A stretch of DNA of 64,000 nt from Tetramitus jugosus (taxonomy: Eukaryota > Heterolobosea > Eutetramitea > Acrasida > Vahlkampfiidae): NCBI GenBank assembly GCA_937625935.1, contig OW569379.1:186001-250000 (forward strand). The letters run 5' to 3'. The translations under genes and the position numbers were made by a program. The first letter of the stretch is position 1. Each line of letters opens with the position of its first letter. This document shows positions 50,058 through 59,871 of the stretch, piece by piece. The notes under the pieces were generated by a model. The model made no database searches. It was not told where the DNA came from and worked only from the letters and a program-made list of their open reading frames with translations.

Positions 50058-52059
50058 TGTGATTAGGAAATGAATCCTTCTCTTCCTTCTCCTTGTCGTT
50101 CTCGCTGCCCTTTTTGTTGCTTGATTCTTGGGTGTTTGGTCTTCTTCTACTCTTGCTAATTTGTCTGTGAGCACCATCGTTTCTAAGAGTAGATCTCTTG
50201 GTTTGGTTCTGTCTTGATGCTTCCTCTAACCTTTGCTTCTTGCTTTGTTCTAGTTTTCTCATGTATCGTTCTTTCACTGTCCATCTTTCATTTCCGAATT
50301 GCTTGTTTTTGAATCCTAATGCTGAGACTGGGCCGCTGATACAATAAGGAGTAGATTGGAAGTGGATCACATAGAGAGGCAGCACTTGTGCAGAGTCAAA
50401 AAGGACAATTTCATCACCGTATGGAGACAAATGTGAGTGATATCCTACCTTACATCCTTTGCCGGTCAGTTCTTTACAACGATACGATCTTCCTGGAATA
50501 GTGGCACAAACCAACAGCTTACCACCTCCTCTACAATAGTGAATTGATGTGGCAGCATCTGGACTCAAATAAATACCTCGACCGTACCAACCCGAGTCCG
50601 TCTCGTGCTTGAATCCCTTAGTTCCAGGAGTCATAAGACCAACACGAACAATGTTAGATATGTTGTCTTCTTTGGAGCCATGGAATGCAAACTGGACACA
50701 TGTGTCTGGATAGACACGTTTGAGCTGAATCAACATTTGTTCAAACTTTTGAGCAAGTTCATCAGAGAAAACTGATTGTACATAAATGTTTCTACGAGTT
50801 GACAATTGGGTAATCATAGAAGAAATCTTGTTCAGGTATTTGAAGCCTCTGGAGTCATAGTTTCTTTCCATTATATCCTTGAAATTCTCTTCAATACCAT
50901 CGTTGTTTTTGTAATCCCAGTATTGGCTTGAGATCGCGAGTGACTTTTGATAATGGGCTTTGGTTTCCTTTCTGATAAAGTTCTCTTCGATGACTTTTTG
51001 ATGAAACTCTTCATCTTTCTGTTGTTTCTTCTGTTGTATCTCGTCCATCATGTCCTTTTCATTCAGTTCATTTTGCAAGATTCTGAGCAACTCCATTTCC
51101 ATTTTCTCTTGATCCTGCACCAGCTTTTCGAGTCTCAAAAGATCTATTTTGTGTTTTTCATGTTCCATAGTGGTACTAAATGCCTCTTCAACGACATGGT
51201 CATCTGACACTACATCAAATTCAGTCTGATGGGAATCGAGAACACTATGATCCTGTGGGTTATCGTCATTGTCGTCATCGTTATCATCGCTACCATAATT
51301 GTCATCATCGACAGTATCATCCTCGTCTCCGCTCTCATCATTGTTGTCATGTTCATCCTCTTCATCTGACAAGTAATGCTCGCACAATTGATTCAAAATG
51401 GTTGAGAATTGAGACATTTGCTCTTCTCTACTCTCAGTCATATCCATTTGATCCATTTCTTGCGTGTCTTGTTGCAGTTGTAGCTCTTCTTCCTCCTCTT
51501 GCAACAATTGCTTCTCCTGTTCAGCCAATCGCTCATTTCTCTCTACTTCTAAGCGTTCACGTCTCAATTTCTCCTTTCTTTCATCAGACATATCCATCAG
51601 AATCATCATACAAATATTGACATCTCCCTCACACTGTGTCAACACATTGTAAATCTCTTGATCTGAGAAGGTGTTTCTCGGGAAGAGAGAAGACAAAAGG
51701 ACGATTCGACGGTCCGACCTCAAGATTGAATTGGCTGTGACTAACACAGGCGATTTGGTTTGAGCTGGTAGTTTCTCAAGCACAGCACCATCATTGTCAC
51801 TATTGGCCTTGCTCTCTGTGACTGATTGTTCTTGAACTGGCTTTGATTTTTCAGTGGTACCATTCAGAGACAATAACAAGGCAATTGTGCGATCCAAATT
51901 CTTGTTGGCCTGGAGATAAAACGCGGCCAGAGTAGACAGGTCATAAGTTGGAAACATCTCGTGCAAAGTGTACACATTCTCCTTGTTTTGCTTCTGTTCG
52001 AGTTTCTTCTTGCTTGCTTTGATATCTTGCTCCATGGCAAGTAATTCATTGACGTTCAT
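50047..52059 (-). CDS. PARP-type ADP-ribosyltransferase with two CUE domains
   Basis: A 670-aa protein. Two ubiquitin-binding CUE-like helices at the N-terminus: LHEMFPTYDLSTLAAFY (near 30) and LLSSLFPRNTFSDQEIYNVL (near 125). Then an acidic, coiled-coil-rich linker (ERLEVERNERLAEQEKQLL, many D/N). The catalytic domain spans about 455-580 with the H-Y-E triad readable: FAFHGSKEDN (His460), GRGIYLSPDA (Tyr497) and GDEIVLFDSAQ (Glu550). The Glu would allow chain growth, though mono-ADP-ribosylation cannot be excluded. The tail is basic. The long frame continues upstream through the tRNA-Gly gene; Met at 52059 is the first outside it and begins MNVNELLAMEQDI. Ubiquitin-guided ADP-ribosylation is inferred from domains. 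Confidence 0.88.
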   Translation of the reverse strand: MNVNELLAMEQDIKASKKKLEQKQNKENVYTLHEMFPTYDLSTLAAFYLQANKNLDRTIALLLSLNGTTEKSKPVQEQSVTESKANSDNDGAVLEKLPAQTKSPVLVTANSILRSDRRIVLLSSLFPRNTFSDQEIYNVLTQCEGDVNICMMILMDMSDERKEKLRRERLEVERNERLAEQEKQLLQEEEEELQLQQDTQEMDQMDMTESREEQMSQFSTILNQLCEHYLSDEEDEHDNNDESGDEDDTVDDDNYGSDDNDDDNDDNPQDHSVLDSHQTEFDVVSDDHVVEEAFSTTMEHEKHKIDLLRLEKLVQDQEKMEMELLRILQNELNEKDMMDEIQQKKQQKDEEFHQKVIEENFIRKETKAHYQKSLAISSQYWDYKNNDGIEENFKDIMERNYDSRGFKYLNKISSMITQLSTRRNIYVQSVFSDELAQKFEQMLIQLKRVYPDTCVQFAFHGSKEDNISNIVRVGLMTPGTKGFKHETDSGWYGRGIYLSPDAATSIHYCRGGGKLLVCATIPGRSYRCKELTGKGCKVGYHSHLSPYGDEIVLFDSAQVLPLYVIHFQSTPYCISGPVSALGFKNKQFGNERWTVKERYMRKLEQSKKQRLEEASRQNQTKRSTLRNDGAHRQISKSRRRPNTQESSNKKGSENDKEKEEKDSFPNHIIL

Positions 52060-52172
52060 TGTTTGCAGTTTGTTTTGTTGGTTTGATTGGGCAGGACGAT
52101 GATATCCGGCCAAATGGTGGAACTTAACCAGAGAGCAAAACAGAAAAAGAACTGAAGAGTAAGTTGCCAAAA

Positions 52173-52243
52173 TGCATCTGCCGGGATTCGAACCCGGGTC
52201 GCAGCGATGGCAACGCTGCATGATACCCCTACACTACAGATGC
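52173..52243 (-). tRNA. tRNA-Gly (anticodon GCC), second copy
   Basis: The reverse complement is identical over all 71 nt to the tRNA-Gly at 401-471, with the same GCC anticodon and no intron. It lies 113 nt upstream of the PARP start on the same strand, with LINE debris on its 5' side. Confidence 0.97.
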
Positions 52244-52589
52244 TTCTTGCTCTCCTTTCGAATTTGTCAAAATCACGCGACGGAGCCAAAACTCAGAAAA
52301 TAAACAAAATAGGGAAGTTCTCAGTGGAGAGAACAAGGTAAAGGCCACAGTCACTCGAAACGTGGAGAGACCACAAAGCTGTCAACAAGATGTTGACCAA
52401 GATGTATGAGGAGCTGCTGACGGTGGTTGCCGGAATGCGTCGACAGGTCACATAAATCACCAAGAACCTGGGAAAACAAAGGGTCAAGGGGCAACAAACT
52501 GGTACCAATACCGGGACAGTAAGTTGACCAATCCACTGCTAGTGTAGAGACTACTCCTGAGCTAGTGGAGGTATAAGAACAGAGGGTTG

Positions 52590-52949
52590 TACCAACGCCA
52601 CTACCGATGCCTGTTGTACCGCTCAGTGCTAAGAACCCGCAAATCCGTAAATGAGCAATCGTATGCTTGTGCACACATGGTTGTATGGAAAATCAAACGG
52701 CAGGGGCCTGTCAGGAAAATTTCTTGGTAAGCCACGTGAGGAGAGATGGAAGGAGCCGACCACCGAATGATACTCTGGAAGTGTTGGTCGGTGACAAAGC
52801 TCTCAAATATTAGAGAAGGTCTAGTGGAACACTTACTGGTGGAATGTGATGAAGCCAAAAGAGTAAGAAAGGAACTGGTAGATGAATTTAAAGCAAAATT
52901 GGATAAGCTGGAGTATGAGACCAGCCAAACTAAAGATATGGTTCGATGA
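52590..52949 (+). pseudogene. Decayed LINE ORF2 C-terminal tail
   Basis: One frame of about 120 codons, broken by stops at 52728 and 52737. It reads RSVLRTRKSVNEQSYACAH, then KCWSVTKLSNIR and GLVEHLLVECDEAKRVRKEL, then stops after DMVR. The C...EHLL.EC pattern followed by an Arg-rich helix is typical of the cysteine-histidine tail of non-LTR ORF2 proteins. DNA from 52244 to 52589 holds scattered open pieces (for example DHKAVNKMLTKMYEELL near 52361-52440) that may be more of the same element, but these cannot be assigned. No poly(A) or target-site duplication is visible. Family identity is inferred. Confidence 0.6.
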
Positions 52950-53199
52950 CTGAAAGAGATTATGTCTTTCCATACAGTACTCTCATCTCGAGCGTGCAAA
53001 GTACCACTCCGTACGTGTGTATACAACCTCGGTGTTGGCCACCTTTTTTACCAGTTACTCTGGTCGTTCTATTCTCATATATCATAATTCATTGTGTTGT
53101 ATTAACTTTAGTTTCACTCGGCTATTTTTGTTTGTCAACATTCTAGTTGAACATCAAAAAACAAAAACCAAAACCCGCATAACATCAACCACACAGAAA
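52950..53199. other. Short region between LINE debris and the next gene
   Basis: Contains no convincing frame. The last 60 bp are an A/C-rich leader (AAAACAAAAACC type). Confidence 0.4.
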
Positions 53200-53790
53200 A
53201 TGGTCTCATCCAGTAAGTGCACTATCATTTATAATCCCTATTCATGACGGTCGCATCACATGCAGTGCGTTCCGATCCGTTGATTTCTCAAGAATTCATT
53301 CATGCTCACATTCTCAACAACAACAACTCTCATTTTTCTCACAGAGAAGAAGATTATCAAAAAGACGCAAGACAAGCAAAAGAAGAAGCAGAGTAGCAGC
53401 AGCAGCAGCAGTGGTAGTAGCGCACTGCCCAAGGCACAAACTGCCCAAGAATTCAAGAATCAACTGCAAAAAATTGAAGATGAATTGGCCAGTTTCGGCG
53501 TCTCAAGCGACACAAAATTTTCTCTTGGTTCCAGTAGTATGAACGACAATGACGAAGACAATGAAGATGAACTTCAAGTTGTGAAACCTGGTCAAAAGTC
53601 AGGCAGAGAAGCTGGAGATGCCTATCACAAGGGCGTTAGAGGCGGTGGTGTGCGTAAGACGCATCGTAAAGTTACGGGAAAAGTCAACAGGAGAAAGCAA
53701 GCAAAGGTGAGTCGTGCGTTGGACTATCAAGACAGAAGGGGTGAACAAGTTGTGAAAAAGTTGGTCAAGAGAGTGCATCAATTCGCTTAA
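53200..53790 (+). CDS. Small basic protein, possibly ribosome-biogenesis type (2 exons)
   Basis: Exon 1 is only 13 nt (53200-53212, ATG GTC TCA TCC A). Exon 2 is 53345-53790. The intron has donor GTAAGT and acceptor TCACAG and rebuilds MVSSKKKIIKKTQDKQ. The 152-aa product has a lysine-rich start, a poly-Ser tract, an acidic DNDEDNEDEL patch and a very basic end (VRKTHRKVTGKVNRRKQAK, ALDYQDRRGEQVVKKLVKRV). Such layouts are common in small nucleolar ribosome-assembly factors; no specific family is claimed. A stem-loop follows directly after the stop. Confidence 0.75.
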
Positions 53791-53818
53791 AAGCTTCACA
53801 GTTCTTTCTGTGAGCTTG
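53791..53818 (+). repeat. 3'-UTR stem-loop immediately after the stop codon
   Basis: AAGC-T-TCACAG pairs with CTGTGA-GCTT (10 bp with one bulged T) around a 7-nt loop (TTCTTT-type), starting at the first base after TAA. A terminator-like or mRNA-stability role is possible but untested. Confidence 0.55.
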
Positions 53819-53981
53819 GAAATTGTCAATGATCACGAACACACCCAAACACTCCTGCTAGCATGTCAGAGAGAAAGTTTGGAAACAGAGAACAAGAATC
53901 AGCACTGCACGAACGCACCTGATTATTTATTCATAAAACAAATGCCACCACCCTACTTCGTAAAGCGGACATTCACAGCTG

Positions 53982-54003
53982 GCGCCAAAAACATCGCGCC
54001 AAA
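53982..54003. promoter_or_regulatory. Two E2F-like sites upstream of CDT1
   Basis: GCGCCAAA occurs at 53982-53989 and again at 53996-54003. Each is the exact complement of the E2F consensus TTTSSCGC. They end 46 and 32 nt before the CDT1 ATG. E2F-DP control of replication-licensing genes is established in animals and plants; its use here is inferred. Confidence 0.6.
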
Positions 54004-54035
54004 AATTGCTAAAAACAAAAAACGAACAACAAAAT

Positions 54036-55307
54036 ATGAGACAACAAACAGACATTGTCCCACAGACACCTGTCGTGTCACGAAAAGGCAGAAAAAGAAG
54101 TCAGCGTCCCACGGCTGCCTCTACCACCACCACAAATATTGCCATACATGCCGATGATGAGCAACAAAACAAGAAACCAAAAATTTCAAATGATGCAACC
54201 ACTGCAGTTGCCAATGAAGGCGATGATCACACCAATAACAACACCAATATCGATAGTAATAACAATAACGACAACAGTAATGATGAAGAGTACTTTCAAC
54301 CCAGTCATTGCATATCCATTCCTTCTCTCATTCAAAAATTCAATTTTCTCGTTGTTCACATCAACACACACAAGAGAAAAAGACTGGGCGATCTCACAGT
54401 AGAATCACTGAAACAAAATATTAAGGACTTGGAGTTGCAAGAGCTACGGATGATTGTTAGTATGCTACCCCATGCTTTTCGCTTCTATTATCCAAAGGAA
54501 ATTATTCACAGTGTGAGTGCAAATTATCAATCCAATCGAATGAATCTCTGTCTTGATGTCATGCTCGATGGCATGCAATTGTTTGCTATTGTGAGTCAAT
54601 TTCATGCACTGTGCAAGCAACAAGATGCAAAATTTAAGATGATTGCTTTGCCACCCATTCCAACGATTCCGCAACCACAACCTGCAAAGCCAAAGATTCA
54701 ATCTCCAGTGAAACCAATTCGATCATCATCGACTAGTGATGACAAGAGTGACACGAAAGCTACCATTGTAACAAGTAGTAGTAGTTCATCGTCAGCAACT
54801 AACAGGGATGAAATCTTATCAGAGACGACACTGAAACAGCTTGCAGAGAATGAAAAGAAGCGTGAATTGAAATCGCTGATGGACCGGGATTTGAAACGAC
54901 GTATGAAACTGGCCAAAATATTAGAAGTTGCCACCCTGACACAAAATATTATGAAAATGGAGGGACGATGTCGAATGAAACTCAATCAACTCAAGAATCA
55001 GATTGTGAGTCGATCATTGAACACAATTACGAGATCGGATGTCTCTATCACCATCAATCACTTGTTGGCCATACCCGAACAAAAGTGGTGTCATTTGGAA
55101 TCACTTAATATGCAAGATGAAAAGGTATTTGTCATTGAGAGTATACCGGATTCGCTACTTGATGTCACAGAGCCATTAGATACTTCCAATGAGGTTGGCT
55201 TAGACAACAAGTGCGACTCATTCGCAGCACTGAAGGCATACCTGGAAGAGCAGTTGAAGAGTCATGTTGTTGTTTCAACTGAACAAGCAAATAATCCTTC
55301 CAATTAA
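54036..55307 (+). CDS. CDT1: CDT1, replication licensing factor
   Basis: Loads MCM2-7 at origins with ORC/CDC6. 423 aa from ATG 54036 (the upstream frame only has TTG). The N-terminus is basic and disordered (PVVSRKGRKRSQRP, then N/D tracts). About 95-215 matches the central winged-helix/geminin-binding fold: SLIQKFNFLVVHINTHKRKRL, ELRMIVSMLPHAFRFYYP, LDVMLDGMQLFAIVSQFHALC. About 260-400 matches the C-terminal winged helix that contacts MCM: LDRDLKRRMKLAKI-like helix, CRMKLNQLKNQIVSRSLNTITRSDVSITINHLLAIPEQKW. No clear N-terminal PIP degron (QxxhTDFF) is seen; QQTDIV near residue 3 is too degenerate. Overall similarity is distant but the two-domain order and length fit. Confidence 0.75.
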   Translation: MRQQTDIVPQTPVVSRKGRKRSQRPTAASTTTTNIAIHADDEQQNKKPKISNDATTAVANEGDDHTNNNTNIDSNNNNDNSNDEEYFQPSHCISIPSLIQKFNFLVVHINTHKRKRLGDLTVESLKQNIKDLELQELRMIVSMLPHAFRFYYPKEIIHSVSANYQSNRMNLCLDVMLDGMQLFAIVSQFHALCKQQDAKFKMIALPPIPTIPQPQPAKPKIQSPVKPIRSSSTSDDKSDTKATIVTSSSSSSSATNRDEILSETTLKQLAENEKKRELKSLMDRDLKRRMKLAKILEVATLTQNIMKMEGRCRMKLNQLKNQIVSRSLNTITRSDVSITINHLLAIPEQKWCHLESLNMQDEKVFVIESIPDSLLDVTEPLDTSNEVGLDNKCDSFAALKAYLEEQLKSHVVVSTEQANNPSN

Positions 55308-55631
55308 AGTTTTGAACAGAGTTTGTATTTGTAGCGCGAGTCAACCCCTTTACTGTTGATCTTCATGCTTATTGGGTGTGAATATCATTCACTGCTCATC
55401 TGTCAGAGCTAAAACGGGCAGTCCGCCAAAAAATTTTGCATAGGCACCGCCCAAGAAACTCCATTTTGCCAGGCGGGGACACAACACAAGAATCCGTTCG
55501 ATGAATTTTCTTTGATATTTGCGTGTGGTTTTTAAAGCACATTCAACAACCTCTTTCTTCTTCTTCAACTGATCACCACACTTGCACAACAAATTGCTTC
55601 TACTGATCAATCAGTCATTTAGCGCGTCTGA
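55308..55631. other. Intergenic 0.32 kb upstream of the DENN gene
   Basis: Contains CCGCCAAA (55423-55430), a complement of the E2F-like TTTGGCGG. The 73-aa minus-strand frame at 55389-55610 has no domain and is not called. Confidence 0.4.
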
Positions 55632-58600
55632 ATGTCCACTCAATTAGTTGATTATTTTGCGGTTATTGGTGCATCGAGCTCCAAAAAGCTCTCACTTCTC
55701 TCGCATTCACAAATGCAAACGAGTCATGAGAATTATTGTGGTGGTAATGATTCGAATAGTTGTTGTCAACAACCACCACTGTTGAAAACAGATCGACAAC
55801 AACAGCAGTTTGTTTCTCATGTGCTTTCGCGAATCCATTTTCAAGCAAGTTTATTGGACAGGTATCCATTGATTGATAATACGGATTCGCCACTGTCTAA
55901 TGAAATCTCTCTCGTATGTCAATTCGATCACCTGATGCACTTGCACTTATTGTTGTTGTCATTTTGATGGTTGTTGTTGTTGTTGTTTGTTCTAACTTTT
56001 TGTTATGTCAATCATGGGTCATAGTTTGCGTTGCCAAGTGGCATCACAGTGTCTCAAGAGTGCGCTCTGCCAACTTTTTTTACCTTTGTGTTGACTGGTG
56101 GAGATGGTGCAAGGGTCTATGGTTGCTCACTTGTGTTTTTTGAAGCTGTCGAAGACTCGTATCAATTAAACACAATTTATGATATGATTGAAGATGAATT
56201 TGGAGCTCAGAAATCGAATGATGATGAAGATGCTGATCACAGCAAGAAAAAGAAGAGAAAGAATCCAACTCTTAATCTCACTCGTCAGACAAAAGAGAGT
56301 CAAAACAATTGTCATGCAACAGATAGAACTGATGCTGATTTGGATGATGTTGATGATGAGATTGAAGAAGAAGAGGCACATTTGATGGATAATACTCTGG
56401 AAGAAGAGAATCACGAGAATGAGGATGCGTTGTTCAGTGGTGATACTATGTCTACGACTGGCACTCCTGTCGTTGCCTTTTCCTCCTCTGATATTGTCGT
56501 TCATTTCGAGATGGAGATGGACAATGATGCAAATGATGAGGAGCAATCCCATGTGAATAACAATGTTGCTTCTAGTGAGAAAAATGCCAATTTATCGCTC
56601 CTACGCAAGGAGAGTAAGGACGTTATTGAAATTGTCGATAATGTTACAAATAGTACCCCTCACAAAGCCAATTCCTTCTCCAGACATAATAAGCTACTGA
56701 GGCGAAAACCAATCTATTTCAGCAAGAGCTTTTGTATTTTATCGCATTATCCACTATACTCTACGTTTAAATTATTTTTGACAGAGTTGTATAGAACATC
56801 GATCACGCCATCCAAGTTACCAATCGAACGATACGTCTGCAACTTTGTTGGTGAAGTACCATTACCACCACAGGGTCGCATTCAAGTACAGTACTCGATC
56901 GGAGAGAAGATATCCATGATTAGTCGACCTCCAGAGAATGAGTTGCCACTATCCGATGTTAATTATGAACAATTGTTCCAATTATTTGGCATCGACAATA
57001 TATTATTTCTCTTGGAGTGTATTCTAAGTGAGAAGCAGATTTTAATTCATAGTAATCGGCTCTCATTGCTTGGAACAATAGCCGATGGATTAACTTCGCT
57101 CATCTATCCATTTCAATGGCATCATGTATATATTCCTCTATTGCCACGGTCATGTTTAGAATTTTTATCTGCTCCTGTGCCATTCATCATGGGCACACAC
57201 ACTTCATTTTTGAAAGATTTAGAAATGCCTAGAGAAGTAGTGCGAGTCAACATTGACAACAACGAAATTATACGATCCATTGATGTTCCACGGCTTCCAG
57301 AAAGGCAAGTGCATAAATTGAAGTCAATGCTATCTCAATACTTAATACCTGATCGTCAATATGACACCACCGAGGACAAGACTGATCTTGATGTTGCCTT
57401 CAATATGGCCCCGATGCCTGATGATATGATCGACAATGTCAAACTTCAGCAATTCCCAACCCAAAAAGTGAGATTGGCATTCTTTAGGATATTTATCTCT
57501 CTATTTCAAAAGTATAAGCATTATTTGAAACTAGATGTCAAGGTCGACAACATTTTAAACTTTGAACCAGATAACCACTTCAAAAAGAGTAGTTTCATAC
57601 GAGATCAAAGAGAGTCTGCGAAGCCATTCCTAAGAATGTTTTTAGAAACACAAGCTTTTCAACGATTCTTGCTCGATAGAGTTATGAACAGTGATCTCCC
57701 AGTCATTCGCTATTTTGAAGAATCCATTCAAGCAAAACTTAACAGGTCCAAATTTAAGCTCTATAAGATACCAACACCATTTTTAAGCGACAAGTCAATG
57801 CAAATACTCAATACTGTGATCGCAATGACACCTGATTCATCTGGATTAGATACTGATGCTATCTTCGTATATCCTACTATTCCTCGACTGAATACGCACC
57901 TGTTCAATGAACCAAGAGATTACAAGCACCTTGTCTCAATGAGCGATTGTGCATCAAGATATGGAGAAACAATTATGGCTTCATGGAAAACTATTCTATC
58001 TACTCTTGCATCTCTGTCCAACCAAGTTGTGCTCACTGAGGATCAACGACACAAACTGTTGAAAACACAGTACAGGAAGAGCATGAAATTGAAATCACTA
58101 CAACAATCAGCGCATCATGGAAGGACTGTATCCGAGGAATTGGATGGAGATTTGGCTTCGAATCTCGCAACATCCGTGAACTTTGCTGGAGCTCCTTTGT
58201 ATGTTGACATATCAACTGCTGTCAATCATGCACATCCACTCTCTGTATTCTCCAAATTCCACTTTGATACGCAGGATGTGTGTCCAGATTGTAATTTTGA
58301 ATTGTCAGATGCTGATGTCAAGATGGGATGGTCTGCTAGCGCTCAAGAATACAGAACGACCTGTCCTAATTGTTTAGGAAAATTTGTTCCTCGATTCTCT
58401 GTGCTGTTCGACAATGGACATGATGAGCGGTCAGACTTGTCGAGTATTGCATCCGCAGGTGTAAATCCATCACCTGGAACTTCACCAGCAATACAAACAA
58501 CTCTTAGACCGACACCAAGAAGAAAGACACATACCAGAATCAACTCAACATTCATGATGATGAGCTCCTATGCCTCTTCCTTGCATAAGATTCGCTACGA

Positions 58601-58901
58601 ATACTTGAGTCCAGTCGTTCTGAAGAAGGAAGTAGAGAACTTGCTGAAGAAGGACGTGAGTGCTGATGAAAGACTGTTTTCCAACCATCCTCTCATCTTC
58701 TGGAACCTCATTCTTCATTTTAGAGAACTGAGTATCCCACTCAACATTCTAATTCCGCAGGTTGACTGGAAATCCGTACTGCGCACACTGGCTGAGATGA
58801 GGATGCAACTGGAGCAAGAACAAGAATTGGAGAACTACTCACTTGCAGATTGTGACCTAGAAGCTGCACCTAAGAACAAAAACATGTCTGAGCATCCTTA
58901 G
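55632..58901 (+). CDS. DENN-domain Rab GEF, DENND4-like (2 exons)
   Basis: Predicted guanine-nucleotide exchange factor for Rab GTPases. Exon 1 is 55632-55913 and exon 2 is 56025-58901. The 111-bp intron (donor GTATGT, acceptor CATAG, phase 0) joins NEISL to FALPSGITVSQE, giving 1052 aa. uDENN: LVDYFAVIGA, LPTFFTFVLTGGDGARVYGCSLVFFE. An acidic insert lies near 165-265. cDENN: SFCILSHYPLYSTFKLFL, LFQLFGIDNILFLLECILSEKQILIHS, SLIYPFQWHHVYIPLLP, FLSAPVPFIMGTH. dDENN follows near 540-640. Near 845-900 is a zinc-ribbon-like block (CPDCNFELSDADVKMGW...CPNCLGKFVPRF). Near 985 is YLSPVVLKKEVENLL...FWNLILHF. These last two blocks are characteristic of the DENND4/Crag group (Rab10 GEF in animals). Confidence 0.92.
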
Positions 58902-59518
58902 AAATACAACAAACTCTTCATTGGAGAACAATTCCCCCTTTCCGGCACTCCGCCAGTCAAACATCATCTTCAATGCGGTAATCGTCACCCTGTAGGAATA
59001 ACGTTCTTGTCAGGTGTCTCGAACTTGATCATCCGCTGAGCCAAACGACAAAAAAACCCCACGAGCAAGAAGAATTTTTCGCTTGGAAAGTAAGTGCCCT
59101 CAAACACAAACCTTGAATTCGAAAGCCTGAGTCATCACTCTTGACTCCACACAACGAATCGTATCCCCTTTGGTCAGGCTTTTGGACCCAATTTGTCCCC
59201 CAACTCTCATACCACACAAAAGAGCTCATTCACAACAACACAACAACAATCGCTCTGTTACAACCAGTTGAAGCAAAACACACAAGCCACATCACACAGC
59301 AAAGGCATTCCACTTTCTTGCGGAAACGAACAGCCCATTCCACCCACGTCACCTGACAACAAACAACAAAAATTATCAAGAGCTAAAAAAAGCAGCACCA
59401 ATAACCACGAGCGACATTCCACACACGATAACAAGAACCACAGGACATATACCCAACCTTGGCGTGACAAACAACAAACATCCAACAACAACAAGACCAA
59501 CATAAGAAGAAGAACATT
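58902..59518. other. Intergenic 0.62 kb
   Basis: Ends in an A/C-rich leader (CAACAAC, AAACAAC runs) before the PH protein. Frames on both strands (59029-59229 minus, 59193-59666 plus, 59258-59761 minus) are simple-sequence or overlap the PH gene in another frame. Nothing else seen. Confidence 0.4.
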
Positions 59519-59869
59519 ATGCCACCCACACAAAACATACACGCAGGATACCTCTTCAAAAAGGGAGGCTTCGTCAAATCCATCAAAAAACGCTGGTTCA
59601 TCCTCACGTCGGACTGCCTCACCTATTACAAGAATTTGGAGAGTATTACGGATAAGCCATGTATAGACAAGGTACCCACACGGCTCATGACAGGTTGTAA
59701 TGCCGGTAAGCTCACACCCACTGTGTTCGATGGCAAAAAGTGTTATGAATTTTTGGTGCACACCAAATCGAGAATTTATTACTTGTATGCGTCATCAGAG
59801 GACGAACGGGACATGTGGTTGCAGTATATGACGGAAGCGATACGGGCATGTGGCACTAGCTCTGAATAA
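59519..59869 (+). CDS. Single PH-domain protein
   Basis: The 116-aa protein is almost entirely one pleckstrin-homology domain: AGYLFKKGGFVKSIKKRWFILTSDCLTYYKN forms strands 1-4 with the basic K-x-KRWF phosphoinositide pocket, and EDERDMWLQYMTEAI is the closing helix with its invariant Trp. The start is the only ATG in a good A-rich context. KxnKRW plus Tyr in the first strands resembles PIP3-binding PH domains of the GRP1/cytohesin type. Phosphoinositide binding is inferred. Two hairpins follow in the 3' flank. Confidence 0.9.
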   Translation: MPPTQNIHAGYLFKKGGFVKSIKKRWFILTSDCLTYYKNLESITDKPCIDKVPTRLMTGCNAGKLTPTVFDGKKCYEFLVHTKSRIYYLYASSEDERDMWLQYMTEAIRACGTSSE

Positions 59870-59871
59870 TC

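Noticed and set aside
52060-52221. PARP N-terminal extension
   Set aside because: Would translate the antisense-free part of a tRNA gene; Met 52059 is the first outside it.
59193-59761. Long frames on both strands over the PH gene leader
   Set aside because: Shadow frames of low complexity; the PH domain frame at 59519 has clear homology.
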